A stretch of 64,000 nt of DNA from Periconia sp. R9002. Taxonomy: Eukaryota > Ascomycota > Dothideomycetes > Pleosporales > Periconiaceae. The notes under the pieces were generated by a model, which was not told the origin of the DNA, ran no database searches, and saw only the letters and a list, made by a program, of their open reading frames with translations. The position numbers and the translations under genes are program-made. The number at the start of each line of letters is the position of its first letter. The stretch's first letter is position 1. The stretch is from contig JAMAHW010000062.1 in assembly GCA_023627715.1 (NCBI GenBank), positions 184,115 to 248,114 on the forward strand. The letters are read 5' to 3'. Shown piece after piece: positions 45,568-58,300 of this stretch.

Positions 45568-46929
45568 ATGGCTCCCCTCCAAGCCGCCACGTCTGCCGTT
45601 CACGCTGATGACTGTCTCAATACTCTAACTGACGTGGCTCCGGCCATTCATACCTCGACCACCTTCCGCTACCCACGTGATGCCTCCGACTTACGACCCG
45701 TTCCCGTCGAAGGTGAATACCTTGATATTCAAACTCCTCTCGTTTACTCGCGACTCACCTCGTCCAACATCAACCGCCTCGAAACCATCCTCACCCCGCT
45801 CATCTTCCCCACCGCATCTCTAGAAGGCGACGATCTCGAACAGCTCAGCAATCATGTAGTCAGCTACACCAGCGGGCTGTCTGCCTTTCATGCCCTTCTC
45901 GTAAACGTTGTGCCCAAAGTCATCGCCATTTCCGAGGGCTATCACGGCTGCCATGGCGTAGTGTCACTGCACTCCAAAATGCACGGCTTGCGCACTGTCG
46001 ACTTGCACGCAGACGAGGCAGCTTGGGACGCTGCAGGGTTAGGCAAAGGCGACATTGTGCATTTGGAAACCCCATTGAACCCTACCGGCGAAGCCTTCTC
46101 TATCAAACACTATGCCGAGCGCGCCCACGCCCGCGGTGCCCTCCTCAGCGTGGACGCCACTTTCGGCCCGCCAGGTCTACAGGATCCCTTCGCCTGGGGC
46201 GCGGACGTGGTTATGCACAGCGGGACCAAATACATTGGTGGACACAGTGATATGCTTTGCGGTATCCTCGCAGTGAAGCGCGGAGAAGCAGGCAAAGCGC
46301 AGGCGCGAGCTCTCCGGGAAGAGAGAATTTTCCTGGGCTCGGTGATGGGGAGCTTGGAAGGGTGGTTGGGAGTTCGCAGTCTACGTACAATGGAACTACG
46401 TGTGCAAAGGCAGAGTCAGAACGCTGGCGAACTGGTCAAATGGATCAACGATGCCCTCACATCTTCTTCCTCGTCGTCGGAAGCCGAACTTCTCAAAAAG
46501 GTCGTCTCAGGCGTCACTCATGCTTCTCTACAAGCTCGCTCTTCCCAAGACTCAAACGCACACACATGGCTTCCACAGCAAATGCCAAATGGCTACGGTC
46601 CCGTCTTTGCTTTCACAACTCACACTGCACAACAAGCCCAACATCTTCCATCCCACTTACGCCTCTTCCACCACGCGACCAGTCTCGGCGGCGTCGAGAG
46701 CCTAATTGAGTGGCGCCGTATGTCGGACACAAGCGTTGATCCGCGTTTACTCCGTGTCAGTGTTGGAGTCGAAAATTGGGCAGATCTGAAGGAGGATTTG
46801 CTGGGTGCGTTCAGGGCTTTGGTGGAAAAGGAAGAGGGAGAGGAGAAGGAAAGGAGGGGCGATTTTGATGTTGTTACTGGCGAGAAAGGCGCAAGAGTGG
46901 AGGGCGGCGCTGCGAACGGGTCGATATGA
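45568..46929 (+). CDS. Cys/Met-metabolism PLP-dependent enzyme (cystathionine gamma-synthase-like)
   Basis: Single exon, 453 residues, the usual length of the fold-type I Cys/Met family plus a short Glu/Gly-rich tail. The PLP lysine is Lys221 in VVMHSGTKYIGGHSDM; other family marks are TSTTFRYPRD and VYSRLTSSN near the N-terminus, SYTSGLSAFHA (phosphate loop), the conserved HLETPLNPTG and LLSVDATFG with the pyridine-binding Asp. Members move sulfur between cysteine, cystathionine and homocysteine. The sequence best suits the cystathionine gamma-synthase side of the family, but gamma-lyase or related activity cannot be excluded by eye. Confidence 0.85.
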   Translation: MAPLQAATSAVHADDCLNTLTDVAPAIHTSTTFRYPRDASDLRPVPVEGEYLDIQTPLVYSRLTSSNINRLETILTPLIFPTASLEGDDLEQLSNHVVSYTSGLSAFHALLVNVVPKVIAISEGYHGCHGVVSLHSKMHGLRTVDLHADEAAWDAAGLGKGDIVHLETPLNPTGEAFSIKHYAERAHARGALLSVDATFGPPGLQDPFAWGADVVMHSGTKYIGGHSDMLCGILAVKRGEAGKAQARALREERIFLGSVMGSLEGWLGVRSLRTMELRVQRQSQNAGELVKWINDALTSSSSSSEAELLKKVVSGVTHASLQARSSQDSNAHTWLPQQMPNGYGPVFAFTTHTAQQAQHLPSHLRLFHHATSLGGVESLIEWRRMSDTSVDPRLLRVSVGVENWADLKEDLLGAFRALVEKEEGEEKERRGDFDVVTGEKGARVEGGAANGSI

Positions 46930-48269
46930 TTTACGATTTGACTCGAAGATGTAGTATAGAAATGATATCGAATGCATAGAATCTCTGCGTAGATTTCTCC
47001 GATAGTAATGTTCAATCTAAGCATGAAAAAATAAAGGTTTCCATACCGCAGCTCTTGTCAGCAGAATATCCAAAACATGAGGCATTCGTAGCTGACAATC
47101 TCTGGACAAAATGGTAGCGTAAAGATGCACTTGAAATTACAGCGCACCCCTGGCTCCCAGGACCGACTCGGGAGAATACCAGTCTCAAAGTACCCACGAT
47201 GGATCGATCCATGATCCATCCCACGAGGTGCACATGACCAAAATCCTGCTCCTGATTTACCAGCGCCAAACAGTGAATGTCTGCGTTTCTAAAGCCGACG
47301 CATGCCGAGGACGCCCCACAGCTATTCGCAAGAGCAACACCCCGATACCGGCCGTAATGGCATGCCTCGAAATAATCAGTGGAGAAACACGCAAAATCGA
47401 ACGAGCAGAAAAACCTTCTTGGGCACATTTGTGGTGCTGCTCAGAGATTATAAAGCGTAGCTCGAAGGTTATGCTCGGGTTTAACCATTGAGGCAACCGA
47501 ATACGGCGAGTCCGTGCGGGAGTCATCTAACCCCTTGGGGCATGGCGTAGGCGAAATGGTCTGCCAAACGTAGACATGAAGTGCGCAAATACGAACGTCG
47601 AGGTAGAAACAGATAAGGATGGATTGGTCAATTGACCTTGAGCATGACGAAAGATGAACGCATTGACGAATGAGGGGTCGACCAGCTATTCATATTCCAC
47701 CTGTCCCGCGTCTTGAACCTTCTCGAACCTTACTCCGCCATGTTTGGAAATCGATCACGTAGACTGCAACCCCTCAATGCATTCCTCCCAAGTTACAGAC
47801 CCTGCCGTGGGGACGTGGGGAATTGCATACTTTAGCTCCATGGACGAATCGCGCGCGGTAATCGTAGGTCTTCTGTCCGATAGGTTATGCCGATGTCACT
47901 TACTTTGTTCGCCATCTAGAGCATCATGGTCTTTGAGTGAAGGGGGGCGTGCCGACGGAAGCCGAGCAGACGCAAGTCGTCGCGCGACCACTTGGCTACC
48001 CAAGATTGATATCACCATGGTATTCTGCGTGTATATATTTTTCTCACAGCCAGTCCTCCATTGTTCTTCTCAACCCTTCCCAGAGGAATCGTCCGACTGT
48101 GCTTTTTGATTCTACGATTCAGGAGTGACATTCTTCCCATAGGTCAACCTCCAATTACCTACCACTTCCGCTTCGGGACAGACGATCATAAAGTGAACGA
48201 ACGTCATATCATACCCGTTTCCCATTCCCTCGCCCCTTCGAAACTTCCCTCACATTCTCACATCCCACA
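46930..48269. other. intergenic region upstream of proline dehydrogenase
   Basis: No supported gene; the minus-strand frame 47012-47428 and plus-strand frame 47744-48109 look random. An AGATAAG sequence (GATA-factor consensus) occurs at 47611-47617. It would fit nitrogen control of proline catabolism, but such motifs are frequent by chance. Confidence 0.45.
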
Positions 48270-49757
48270 ATGCCGCCACGGATCCAACCCTTCCGACGCC
48301 TCGATAGCGTTCCCCTTTCCCAATTAACCCGTACGCTCGCAAGATCCGGACGGCTCGTCCACTCCAGCTCGCGACAGAATGTCTCCGTACCATCACCAAC
48401 CCCAGTGGCCTCACAAATCCTCTCCTCCAACACCATGTCCCAACGAACACCGCCCAAAGCTGTGCTAGCTCGCCTCCCTACCGGCACTGTTCTCCGCTCC
48501 TATCTCATTGGACGCATGAGCTCCTCACCGGCGCTTCTTGGTCTCTGTTTGACAGTGTTGCGGAAAATGCTTGAATCCAAGTCTTATCTCCTGAGCATTG
48601 AGCGGAACCCCGTGCTTGCCAAACTTCTGAGGTCGACGTTTTACGTGCAGTACTGCATTGGCGAGAATAAGAAGGAGGTGCAGCGCAACACGAATGCGAT
48701 ACGGCAACTTCTTGGCTACGATGGTATCATGCTTGAGTATGCATTGGAGATGCTGGAGGGTGGTGCTTCCAAAGCACCCACCGCTGAAGAGACGGCCCGC
48801 GAGATCGAGGTATGGCGACAGGGTATGCTGGACACCATCGACATGTCCAAGGAGGGAGATTTTGTAGGCCTGAAGTGAGTAACAGTTCAACATGCTCAAG
48901 AAACCATACCTGCTAACACTGAATTGCACAGATGGTCTGGACTCGGCCGTGAAGCCCTCCACCTCCTAAAATCTCAACAAGATCCCACACCCGCCATGCT
49001 CTCAGCCATCTACGCAGCCTGCGATGCTGCCGCCGCAAAGAACATCGCCCTCCTCCCGGGTGCCGAAGAAGAAGCCACCAACGCCGGCCTCGAGAAATGG
49101 AACAACATGCTCCAAGCCAAATACAACACCAACGGCCGCGCCGTCGTCTACACAACCTACCAATGCTACCTCAAAGCGATCCCGGGCCGTCTCGCGGCCG
49201 ATCTCGAGCGCGCTCAAAAGGGCGGCTACACCGCCGGCGTCAAACTCGTTCGCGGCGCGTACATGGCAAGCGAGCCACGCTCTCTCATCTGGGACACCAA
49301 AGCCGACACGGACGCCAGCTACGACGCCTGCGCCGCCGCCGTCCTCACGCAGCAATGGAACGACCTCGTCCAGAAACCCTCCCCAACCGCCACCTTCCCT
49401 TCCGTCAACATCATCCTCGCAACCCACAACCTCGCCACCCTCCAAAAAGCCCAGAAAATCCGCCAATCCCAGCTCCTCTCCTCGCCCCCCGAGTCCCTCC
49501 CCCGTCTGGCCTACATCCAGCTCTTGGGCATGGCGGATGAGATCTCCCAGCAGCTCGTGCAAGCTCCCGGTAAAGCCGCGGATACCCAGGCTCGCGTCAT
49601 CAAGTGCATGACGTGGGGTACGACGACGCAGTGCTTGAACTTTTTGCTGAGGCGCGCGAGCGAGAATAAGGAGGCTGCGTTGAGGGTCGAGGATACGAGG
49701 CGCGCGATGGGCTGGGAGTTGTGGAGGAGGACGAAGGGTGTTTTTGGACTCGCGTAA
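48270..49757 (+). CDS. PUT1: mitochondrial proline dehydrogenase
   Basis: Predicted exons are 48270-48874 and 48932-49757 with a 57-nt intron, giving 476 residues. The N-terminus (MPPRIQPFRRLDSVPLSQLT...) is basic and Ser-rich, like a mitochondrial presequence. The FAD-dependent barrel shows the family blocks TTYQCYLKAIPGRL, GVKLVRGAYM, ILATHNLATL, IQLLGMADEIS and the C-terminal FLLRRASENKEA that carries the substrate-binding arginines. The enzyme oxidises proline to pyrroline-5-carboxylate and passes electrons to the respiratory chain, the first step in using proline as a nitrogen or carbon source. An in-frame ATG at 48435 (MSQRTPPKA) is an unlikely alternative start because it would remove the presequence. 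Confidence 0.93.
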
Positions 49758-50577
49758 GAAAAAAAAAGGATGGGGATGTAACGCGCGGATGGATTGGATG
49801 ATTTGCGTTCACGATTTTAACGGCCTGGGTTAGGATTATTTTGGAGGCTTTCTTTCTTTTTTTGTCTTGGTCCTTGGTCCTTGGGCTTTCTCATACGTTT
49901 AGTTTTGGTTTCGTGTTTTTTCGGCATTGTTAGCGCGGCATATTTGTTTGTAAGTGATTAAAGGGGGTTTTTTTTTACCAGTCCCGTTTATCTTCCTTTT
50001 TTATTGGTTTACCATTCTTTCTTCGACGTTCAGATGGAAGAGATACGAAGAATATGAAATTTCTAGATAGTTGAAGACTAGAATTGATATTCGTAGGAGA
50101 AATTAAATGTAAGAACCGGAAGCAGTGCGTTGGTTGTTTGTTTCTGTTTGTTTTTTTCTTAGAGAAAAGGATAGGACTGTTCTACCTAAACAGTTTCTTT
50201 TTTTTCCTGGGGTTGTGATAATTGTTGACTTGTCTCTTTGGTTTCCTGAGTGCATAGGTACATACATCTGCGTGTTTTTCCTTTTCTGGTCAAGGTCTGG
50301 TCGGTCGGTTGGGTTTGGGGTGTGAAGGTGTTGTATGTGTATATACGACTACAGGTTCTTTTTTTTTAAGATTTTCTTTTGGTATCAAAGGTGGTCCGCC
50401 TCTTTTAATTTCTTGCTCTTGGATCTTGTTTTTGTTGAGGTAGGTAGAACCCCTCCTAATCGTTCATACAAAGAGATACGACTATAGGACAGACTGCAGG
50501 TGTCTGCCAACGGACTAGCTCCTGCAGCACAGCATAGCCACAAAGAGGCAACCACGTAAGTACATCAATTATATACG
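49758..50577. other. T-rich intergenic region
   Basis: Contains many T-homopolymer and TTTC tracts over about 600 bp after the proline dehydrogenase stop. No gene seen. Confidence 0.6.
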
Positions 50578-51924
50578 ATGACATCTTATCCCCTGTACCG
50601 CCCTCAGGCCAACTCCGAATCGAACTCCATGGCTGCTGTAACTACAACCAACAGCGCATGCGCATTTCCATCCTTCTCCCAGCTCGCACCCGAGCTCAGG
50701 AACGAGATATGGGAACTAGCTCTCAGCCCGATAGAACCCACCATCTTTTACCACATACAAAATTGCATGTTTTGTTCCGACATCTATGTGCCTCCCCAAA
50801 TAATGTTCGAGCCTGTATTGTATGACGTTCCACTTGCCTTTGTCAACCACGAGGCTCGCAGCATCGCCTTGGCCTGGATCCACAAGCATGGACTCACGCT
50901 GCATCGTTCTCGTGGTGATGAACGTGAGCCTATGTTTGCCCGACGTTTCAATCCTAGCCGCGATGCCGTGTACGACCTCAACGAATGCATGATTTTCCAT
51001 CGCGACTTTCGCGAGGAAGCCGAGCTCACGTTGCCCAATCTCAGTGGGGCGACGAGGTCCAACCTCGAGCAATTCGCCTGGCCTCAAATACCTTTCGAAG
51101 AAGAGGAATTCTTGATGGATGTGACAAACAACTTGGTACCGGTCTTGCCTAAGTTGCGGGAGCTTTATCCACGATTGCGTATCATTTTCGCCATCGTCAA
51201 TATGCCTAATGGCTTGCCGCGACCGACTCAGTTACCACCGGGCGTGTCGTCGGCTGATGGGCCATTTCGATGGGAGCTCATTCTTCAACCAGGGCCCATA
51301 TACAAGCTGGATCAGCACCTTGGGCGCTTCGAAAGGGTCGAAGTCGGATCTGGGGCTTGGGAAAGCTCGCAATCTGCGGCAAGTGATGGCGACCGAAGTA
51401 CCCTTGAGACATTGGAGATACGTCCCGTTCATGCTGCGATGGTATTATGCAGAACCGGGAAAAAATACTATGTCTAACGATATGAATGATGAACGATATT
51501 TCGAATTGAATTTCTTCGCGAGAGATCATTTACAAAGATTCTGTGTTCGAGACATGGCAAAGCAACACTGTTTCTTTGGCTACATGACTGGGAACATGAA
51601 TTCTTCAGCAAACGATTCGGGAATCCTTGAAGCTTCAGGTGAGCATTTTTTGGTGTTGTAGAAATAAAGTACATTCGAAAAGGTACCATCGGAGATTCCC
51701 AAACAAGCTACACACCCGCGGAGGAGTATACACGCATTATTCAGCAAGCTAGATATCCCGCCCTTTCTCTATTTGATGACTGCGCAACTTCCCAATACAT
51801 ACGGCATGCAGCTTCCTTTCCGTTTACACAATTATCAATAGACATCTACAGCAAGTCGGAATCGATAAAACGGCTCACATTCTGCAGTATTTTCGTCTTA
51901 CCTGCAGATCAAATGTCCAGCTGA
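50578..51924 (+). CDS. 2EXR-domain protein with an apparent internal frameshift
   Basis: The first frame (50578 onward) starts with the 2EXR signature (about residues 29-110: FPSFSQLAPELRNEIWELAL, then FVNHEARSIALAW) and closes at 51477. From about 51362, however, protein-like sequence continues in the +1 frame: RQVMATEVPLRHWRYVPFML, then ERYFELNFFARDHLQRF. That frame runs to 51638, crosses a phase-matched 44-nt intron (51639-51682) and ends at a TGA at 51922-51924. Removing one G from the run at 51359-51361 would keep a single frame. The cause may be an inactivating mutation or an assembly error; a short intron there seems unlikely. Function of 2EXR proteins is largely unknown. If the first frame is the true product, it is 299 residues. 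Confidence 0.62.
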
Positions 51925-52800
51925 TGCTCAAGCGGACAGGTGCCGATCATCTGCCAGCCAAAAAACGACATTTCATACTCTTCCAGGATTATCGCGAGCA
52001 TTATCGCGAACAGCCGTTTGGATGACCAATCTCTTGGTTCGAGCTTCAGAGTACCGACACCCAAAAGGGAAGGTCTTTTCAACTGTTCATCTTCAACAAG
52101 CGTTATCTCAGCTGTATCGCAATAGTCTATTTTCGTCTCCACCCGTTTCACCATGGTGGTTGATCGGAATAGGAAAAACGTGCTACACACGGGAATAGCT
52201 GGAATTCGTCGTGCTGAAAATCATTATTCGTTGAGTCGCTAGTCAATATTGAAAAAGTACAGCGTCTGCATCTAATAAATGATTTGATCCAACCTTCTCC
52301 ATGTCCCGCCGTTCCTTTCGATCACAATTACAGGGCCGAGGGTCGTCCGAGGGGATCTATTTCCGGACTACGCAATAGAATAATTCGCAACGACTGCCCT
52401 GAAATCGGACCCTGTATACGGAAGGTCAAAGATGTTGTGTAAGGTCACTGATGCGCCTGGCCTTGGCATACATGGAGTAGGGCGGTCGAGCCATGACTTT
52501 CCTAAAACGCAGCTTATCTCTACATTTCTGCCTTGCACGCTTGTCTTAAACAGGCAGTCAAGTATATTTCCACGCCCTCTTCAAAACCTCTACACCATCC
52601 CTACTTTCCTAATGCAGCTACTATTGCCCGGGTCCTCAGTGGTGGGAGACATTCGCAAGATAGAATGGAAATATCGGAATGATCACCAACAGGAGAGAGT
52701 GGAAAGTGGAGTATAAAGGGAAGGCGAGATACACTATGGAGAAGGCAGTGGGATCGCCTCGTTCATTCTCATCCACTGTCTTCACATCTCGTTGCTCAAG
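51925..52800. other. intergenic region upstream of the fungalysin gene
   Basis: No supported gene. The last 100 bases form the core promoter and leader of the protease gene. Confidence 0.6.
52712..52718 (+). promoter_or_regulatory. TATA-like element of the fungalysin gene
   Basis: TATAAAG lies 89 bp before the protease ATG, followed by a CT-rich leader. Position and sequence are typical for a strongly transcribed secreted-enzyme gene. Confidence 0.5.
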
Positions 52801-54867
52801 ATGCGTTCTTTTCTTCTTGGATCGTTGGCCGCGCTGGCCGTTCAAAATGCGAATGCTCATCCCACTTACAGTGGTCTCTCGCAGAGCTCCCGCATGCTCA
52901 GCAAGAAGGCCGTCAACCTTGATTCTTTCCGTTTGAAGACCCAGTCTGGTATGTCTGAATAGTGCTTCACTGTGTAAAGCAGAGTTTGTCTGACTGTGAA
53001 TCGTAGATTATAAGAACTCGGATAGCATCAAGGGAGACCCATCCATCGCATCTATCACCAAGCGTGCCGACCCCGAAGGCACTGCTACTGAGTTGGTGAA
53101 GACCAAGTTCCCTGAGGCGCAGTTTCGACTCTCCAAAGACCACTATGCAGGCTCTAACGGAGTTACCCACCTGTACTTCAGGCAGACTGCTAACGGTCTT
53201 GACATCGACAACGCGGACTTCAACGTGAACATTGCCCGGAGCGGAGAAGTTTTCTCCTTCGGCAACTCGTTCTTCAAGGGCGAGATTCCTCCTCTGTCCA
53301 AGAAGCGCGCCAGTGTGGAGCCAGCTGAGGCTTTGAAGTCTGCTGTCAGCACACTGAACCTGCCCATCTCTGCCGACTCTGCAACTGCTAAACCCAGTGG
53401 CGAGAACAGTTTCAAGATTGAGCAGACCACTGGAACTGTTTCGGAGCCCGAGGCTCATTTGGTCTATGTTGTCACTGCCGAGAACAAATTGGCCTTGTCC
53501 TGGAAAGTCATGACGGACATCGACACCGATTACTTGAGCACCTACGTCGATGCTGCCGACAGCAAGGTGATTCATCACGTGGTCAACTATGCTAACGACG
53601 CTACCTATGAAGTTTAGTAAGTATAAAATATTTCCACCTGATCGCAAATGTGTCAAACTCAGGACGGGTCTTGATCTCTTTGTTCGAACCACCACTAACA
53701 ACATCCAGCCCATGGGGTATCAACGACCCTACCGAAGGTTCAAGGATCACCGTCACCGACCCCTGGGATAAACAAGCCAGTGAGTTCGGATGGCACAGCA
53801 CCGGAACCGACAGCTACAACACCACGCGCGGCAACAACGGAATCGCGCAAGACAACCGCTCCAACGCACCCCAATCGCAGTACCTCGGTCTCCCTCGACC
53901 CGCGAGCCCTGACCTGAACTTCGTCTACCCCTACAGCCCTGACACCACCGACTTCCGCAGCTACATCAACGCATCCGTCACGCAGCTCTTTTACACAGTC
54001 AACACGTACCACGATCTGCTATGGCACCTCGGCTTCACCCCCGCAGCCGGCAACTTCGAAGCCAACAACAACGGCGAAGGGGGCGTGGGCAACGACTTCG
54101 TCTGGCTCAACAGCCAGGACGGAGCCGGCACCAACAACGCCAACTTCCTCACGCCTCCCGACGGCCAACCGGGCCGCATGCGCATGTACATCTGGACGTC
54201 GACAACCCCCAACCGCGACGGCTCCTTCGAAGCCGGCATCATCATCCACGAGTACACCCACGGCCTCTCCAACCGCCTCACCGGCGGGCCCGCAAACGCA
54301 AACTGCCTCAACCTCCTCGAGTCCGGCGGCATGGGCGAGGGCTGGGGCGACTTCTACGCCACCGCCATCCGCCTCAAGCCCAACGACACGCGCGCAACCG
54401 ACTACACCATGGGCGAGTGGGCGTCCGGTCGCGCCCAGGGCATCCGCAAGTACCCCTACTCGACCAGCAACACGACGAACCCGCAAAACTACGAAACCAA
54501 CAACGCCTTCAATGAAGTCCACGACATCGGCGGCGTGTGGGCTTCCATCCTGTACGAGGTGCTCTGGAACTTGATTGACGAGCACGGCAAGAACGACGGT
54601 CCGCTGCCCGAGTTTGACAGCAACGGCGTCCCCACCGACGGCAAGTATCTCGCTATGAAGCTCGTCCTCGACGGTATGGCGCTGCAGCCCTGTAACCCTA
54701 CGTTTGTGAGCGCGAGGGATGCCATCGTTGATGCGGATGAGGCGCTCACGGGCGGTGCTAACGCGTGTCTGCTCTGGAAGGCGTTCGCGAAGAGAGGGTT
54801 GGGCACCGGTGCTGTGTATAGTTCTACGGCGAGGAAGAACAGCTTTGCGGTGCCTGCTGGTTGTTAG
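52801..54867 (+). CDS. secreted fungalysin metalloprotease (M36)
   Basis: Predicted exons are 52801-52948, 53007-53616 and 53709-54867, joined in frame, giving 638 residues, the normal length of the family. A signal peptide ([19 protein letters not shown]) leads into a fungalysin propeptide of about 230 residues ([20 protein letters not shown], then [12 protein letters not shown]). The catalytic domain has the zinc motif HEYTH at residues 433-437 and the third ligand region [12 protein letters not shown]. It is made as a zymogen and secreted to digest extracellular protein. The ATG at 52801 directly precedes the signal peptide. Long frames on the opposite strand here are shadows caused by strong codon bias. 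Confidence 0.96.
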
Positions 54868-55364
54868 GTGATGATTGTGTGATGGGGGTCGTTTGGGATG
54901 AAATTGTCTTTTGTGTTTTGCATTGGGCGGAGTGTTGGTAGTGTCCCCTCCCCTTTCCCACCAGGGGTTGATGTTTACTTTGTGTTTGCGTAATGTGTAT
55001 ACGATATATGCGAATGATATGTACCAAGTACTGTACACATCCACTTGCTTCATTTCTGTTTCGCCAGTGTGATGTTTTTCCTGGGAGTGACGTGCGATTC
55101 AGATGATCTGTTGTTACCACAAGCGCAAATGATATAGACGAATCATTCTGGTAACCACGGAGTTTCCGTGTGTTTTAATGACCAATTGGAAACGGGTGAA
55201 AAGTCATCCTTCGCTAAACACAGTAGTAATTCTATAAACGAGTCGTTGTCGCCGCTACATGCTTCCTCTATAAAAACCGTCGCACTGGAAACGCCACTCA
55301 TGCTCTTATATACATATGTAGCCAGACACGTTATGCAGCACCGCTTTATACAGTGCGTGTGTCT
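54868..55364. other. convergent 3' intergenic region
   Basis: Shared 3' flank of the protease and GH47 genes. No gene seen. Confidence 0.6.
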
Positions 55365-58300
55365 TTACAAGATAATCAAATTCGAAATGCGGACTCCCTG
55401 ACTAGAGAAATGGTATTTTCTTCTGACACCAATCCCCGTGCTTTTTCTCAACAGCGCCATGGTCTCTGCCCCTCCGCCGACCATGATGAGTGGAATAGGA
55501 TGGGCGCGCTCCAAGCCCGAAGGCGTATATTGAGTCTCATCGAGCAGAGGCTGGACAAGTTCTCTGACACCCGAAGGAGAGTGGGATCCTCGGTCGGTAG
55601 GCGTGGTCTTAGTAGCACGAATTTGGTTATCCTTCTCGTCGCCTGATCCTCCCCAGTGGTATTCCGGTTCGTCGTGTTCGGGGTAACTCACGACTATAAC
55701 AAGTTGTAGGCTAGAGCTGGTTGGTGGAAAGGCAGGAATGTTCCTTAGTTTGGCAGAAAAAGAGCAGCCACCACGGGGAAGGACGATGATTTGGTGGTTC
55801 TTGGGAATGTCGATGGGTAAGCGTTCGTCGCAGAGTGTGTCGGGGTGAATGTAGATGGATGACCACGTGAGAAGCTTTCGGGGGCTATAGGTAGGCTCTG
55901 GGTCGGAGGTATCGGGTAGAGGTGCAGAGCCTGGACCGATGGGCAGAGTACCGGCAATAGCGAAGCGTTCGGTTTGCTTGGCCTGGGATGGTTTCGAGGA
56001 ATCGGCCGTTGACGATGCGGATGGTACGGCGAGAAGAGATTGCAAAGAGGCCAAGAGGTTAGAAAGATAAGATTCGCCGCCTTCGAGGTCGTCCTGATCG
56101 ACATCCAGGTCGATAATCTTCAAATCACTCAAGTTACTCATCTCATTGATCGCATCATCTATGTATTCGGAGAGCGAACCTGAAGTTGGAGTGGGGATGG
56201 GTTCAGGCGGGACGTCCACCATCAGGTCTAGCACGTGCGCATCGCGGATACGAGTAAAATAGGGATCGACAGGATTGATGCTCTCGATAGTCGAGCGCGA
56301 CATGTACACTTTCTCATCGCGTCCCAGCGCCACGTTCGATATAGCATAAATCCGGTAGTGGTCGTCTAAAGTGAGCTCAGTGTCTGACAGAGGCATCTCT
56401 GGCTCCTTTACCATGCCTAGCCTTAGCCCACTCATCGAGTTGACGAGGATACCTTCCTGAACCCTCTCTAGACCACCAGCTTGCAAGCTATTGGGCAAGT
56501 TGGGGAAAGACAAATCGAAAGTGGTCCGCGCTACAATTTTAGCACTCGTCGCGTTGTAAGGAATCAGCTGCGGAGGAAGAGTCCATGGAAAATATGTAAA
56601 ATTAGAAGGCGATTGAATGTCGGATTCTGTTATACTGGGGTGGTCGACACTGAACTCTACATGCGGAGAGGCGGGAGAATCTTTAGTTGGCATCTTATGC
56701 AAACGTGCAAGGTTTGCAGCATGATAAACATCGAGCCGAGCCGCTGTCGCAGAAACACTGAACGGAAGAGGAGCTGGGGGGAGGGGACATATCCCAGGAG
56801 CGGGTTGCCAGTCGTGCACAAGATGCTCCTGTCGGGCGGTATTCGATGGACGCAGGCGTTTTGGAATTATCAGTGGGTGACCTTCGGTAGTGAATACATA
56901 AGGGGCGTCCCACGTATTGAGAGGATGAGACGGGTCGAAGGTAAGGAAGAGATATTTGGCAGTTTCACCCAGAAAGAAACTTTCCATGCGATCATTCAAC
57001 TCGCCCGTCTTCACATCTTGCAGTCCGGCCCAACCACACTCTGTCCAACACCGTCGTTTGATGTCACGAAGAACCATTTCGGCAACATGCAAATACCAAG
57101 GGTCTTTCGTCGCCCGATAGATATACCAGTTCGATTCGATGAATTCCGGTCGACCTCCCCACCAACGTAAGCCACTGTCGATGTTGCCAGTTGCAGCCGA
57201 CCATCTTTCCGGCATGGCGGAATAACGAGTCCACAAAGCAGTATACAGCAAATGAGTTTCAATCGCTTCATCCAGCTTCCCAGCCATGGCTAGAAGACCC
57301 TGATAGAAAGCACTGAGACTATCGATCCAAAAGGCTCGTATAGCACCCGTGTAGACGTCTACTTGAATGTAATGGGGATGCTGATGGTAGGCTCCCCGGT
57401 ATATATGGCGTTTGATCCCTTCGTGTGCATCTTCCCATACTCTTAAGAACGAATCTGGCGAATCCACTTCTGCATGCGAAGTGTCGTAAGACAGACCTGA
57501 AAGCAGGATATGCGACTTGAGCGAATACTCAAAGAAACTGTCGATGCCCGCACCGATACCTGTGTAAGGCGAAACCCAATGTCCAGTCTCGGCATCAATG
57601 CCAGCGCCTATCAAGCCAATACTAGTCCGACGTGACCACACAGCCCAGAACGCATTTTTGGCCGCAATCTCGTAACGGGAATCTCCCGTTAGGCGGCTTA
57701 AGGTTGAAAACTCGAGCACCAGGCTACCAGCTCCCGCACTGCAGGTTTCGGTAATTTCGTGAGCGTCATTTCGTGGAGAAGTACCGCATTGGCCATATTC
57801 AGCGTCATTATTGTAGGGCGAGTTGGCATAGAATGGCACGCCATGGCGGAGGTTCACCCGGGGATACGGCAAGCCAGTCACAGTATGGAAAGCAGGCATG
57901 AGTCGATTGGCAAGATCCGTAGCCAACCGGAGGAGTTGGCCGTCATAGACGACACCATTGCGCCAAAAGATCCCTTCTCTACCCTTCTTCTTCCGAGGGG
58001 TGCTATCATAACCGCGTATGGGCAAATCCCCCACGGCGAACTGATGTGCGCTCAACAAGCCTCCTACTCCGCGAATCACTGTCTCAAAAACCTGCACCTT
58101 GCTGTCTAGATCGAAACCACGCGCTCGCGTGCCCTGACCAGCTTCACCAGCAGAACCATCGCCGTAGAGGTCTATAAGCAGCATAATGCCATCTTGGAAG
58201 TCCTCGAGCGGGTGGTTTACGCCCTCGGAGTTGGGTGAGGGCGAGGAAGCCAAAATGGCGAGGGTGGAAAGGCTGTCTATCAAAGTCAAAGAGTAATTGC

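Noticed and set aside
54019..55053. 344-residue open frame on the minus strand
   Set aside because: It is antisense to the catalytic exon of the fungalysin gene; its Val/Ala/Gly-rich content is a mirror of GC3-biased codons.
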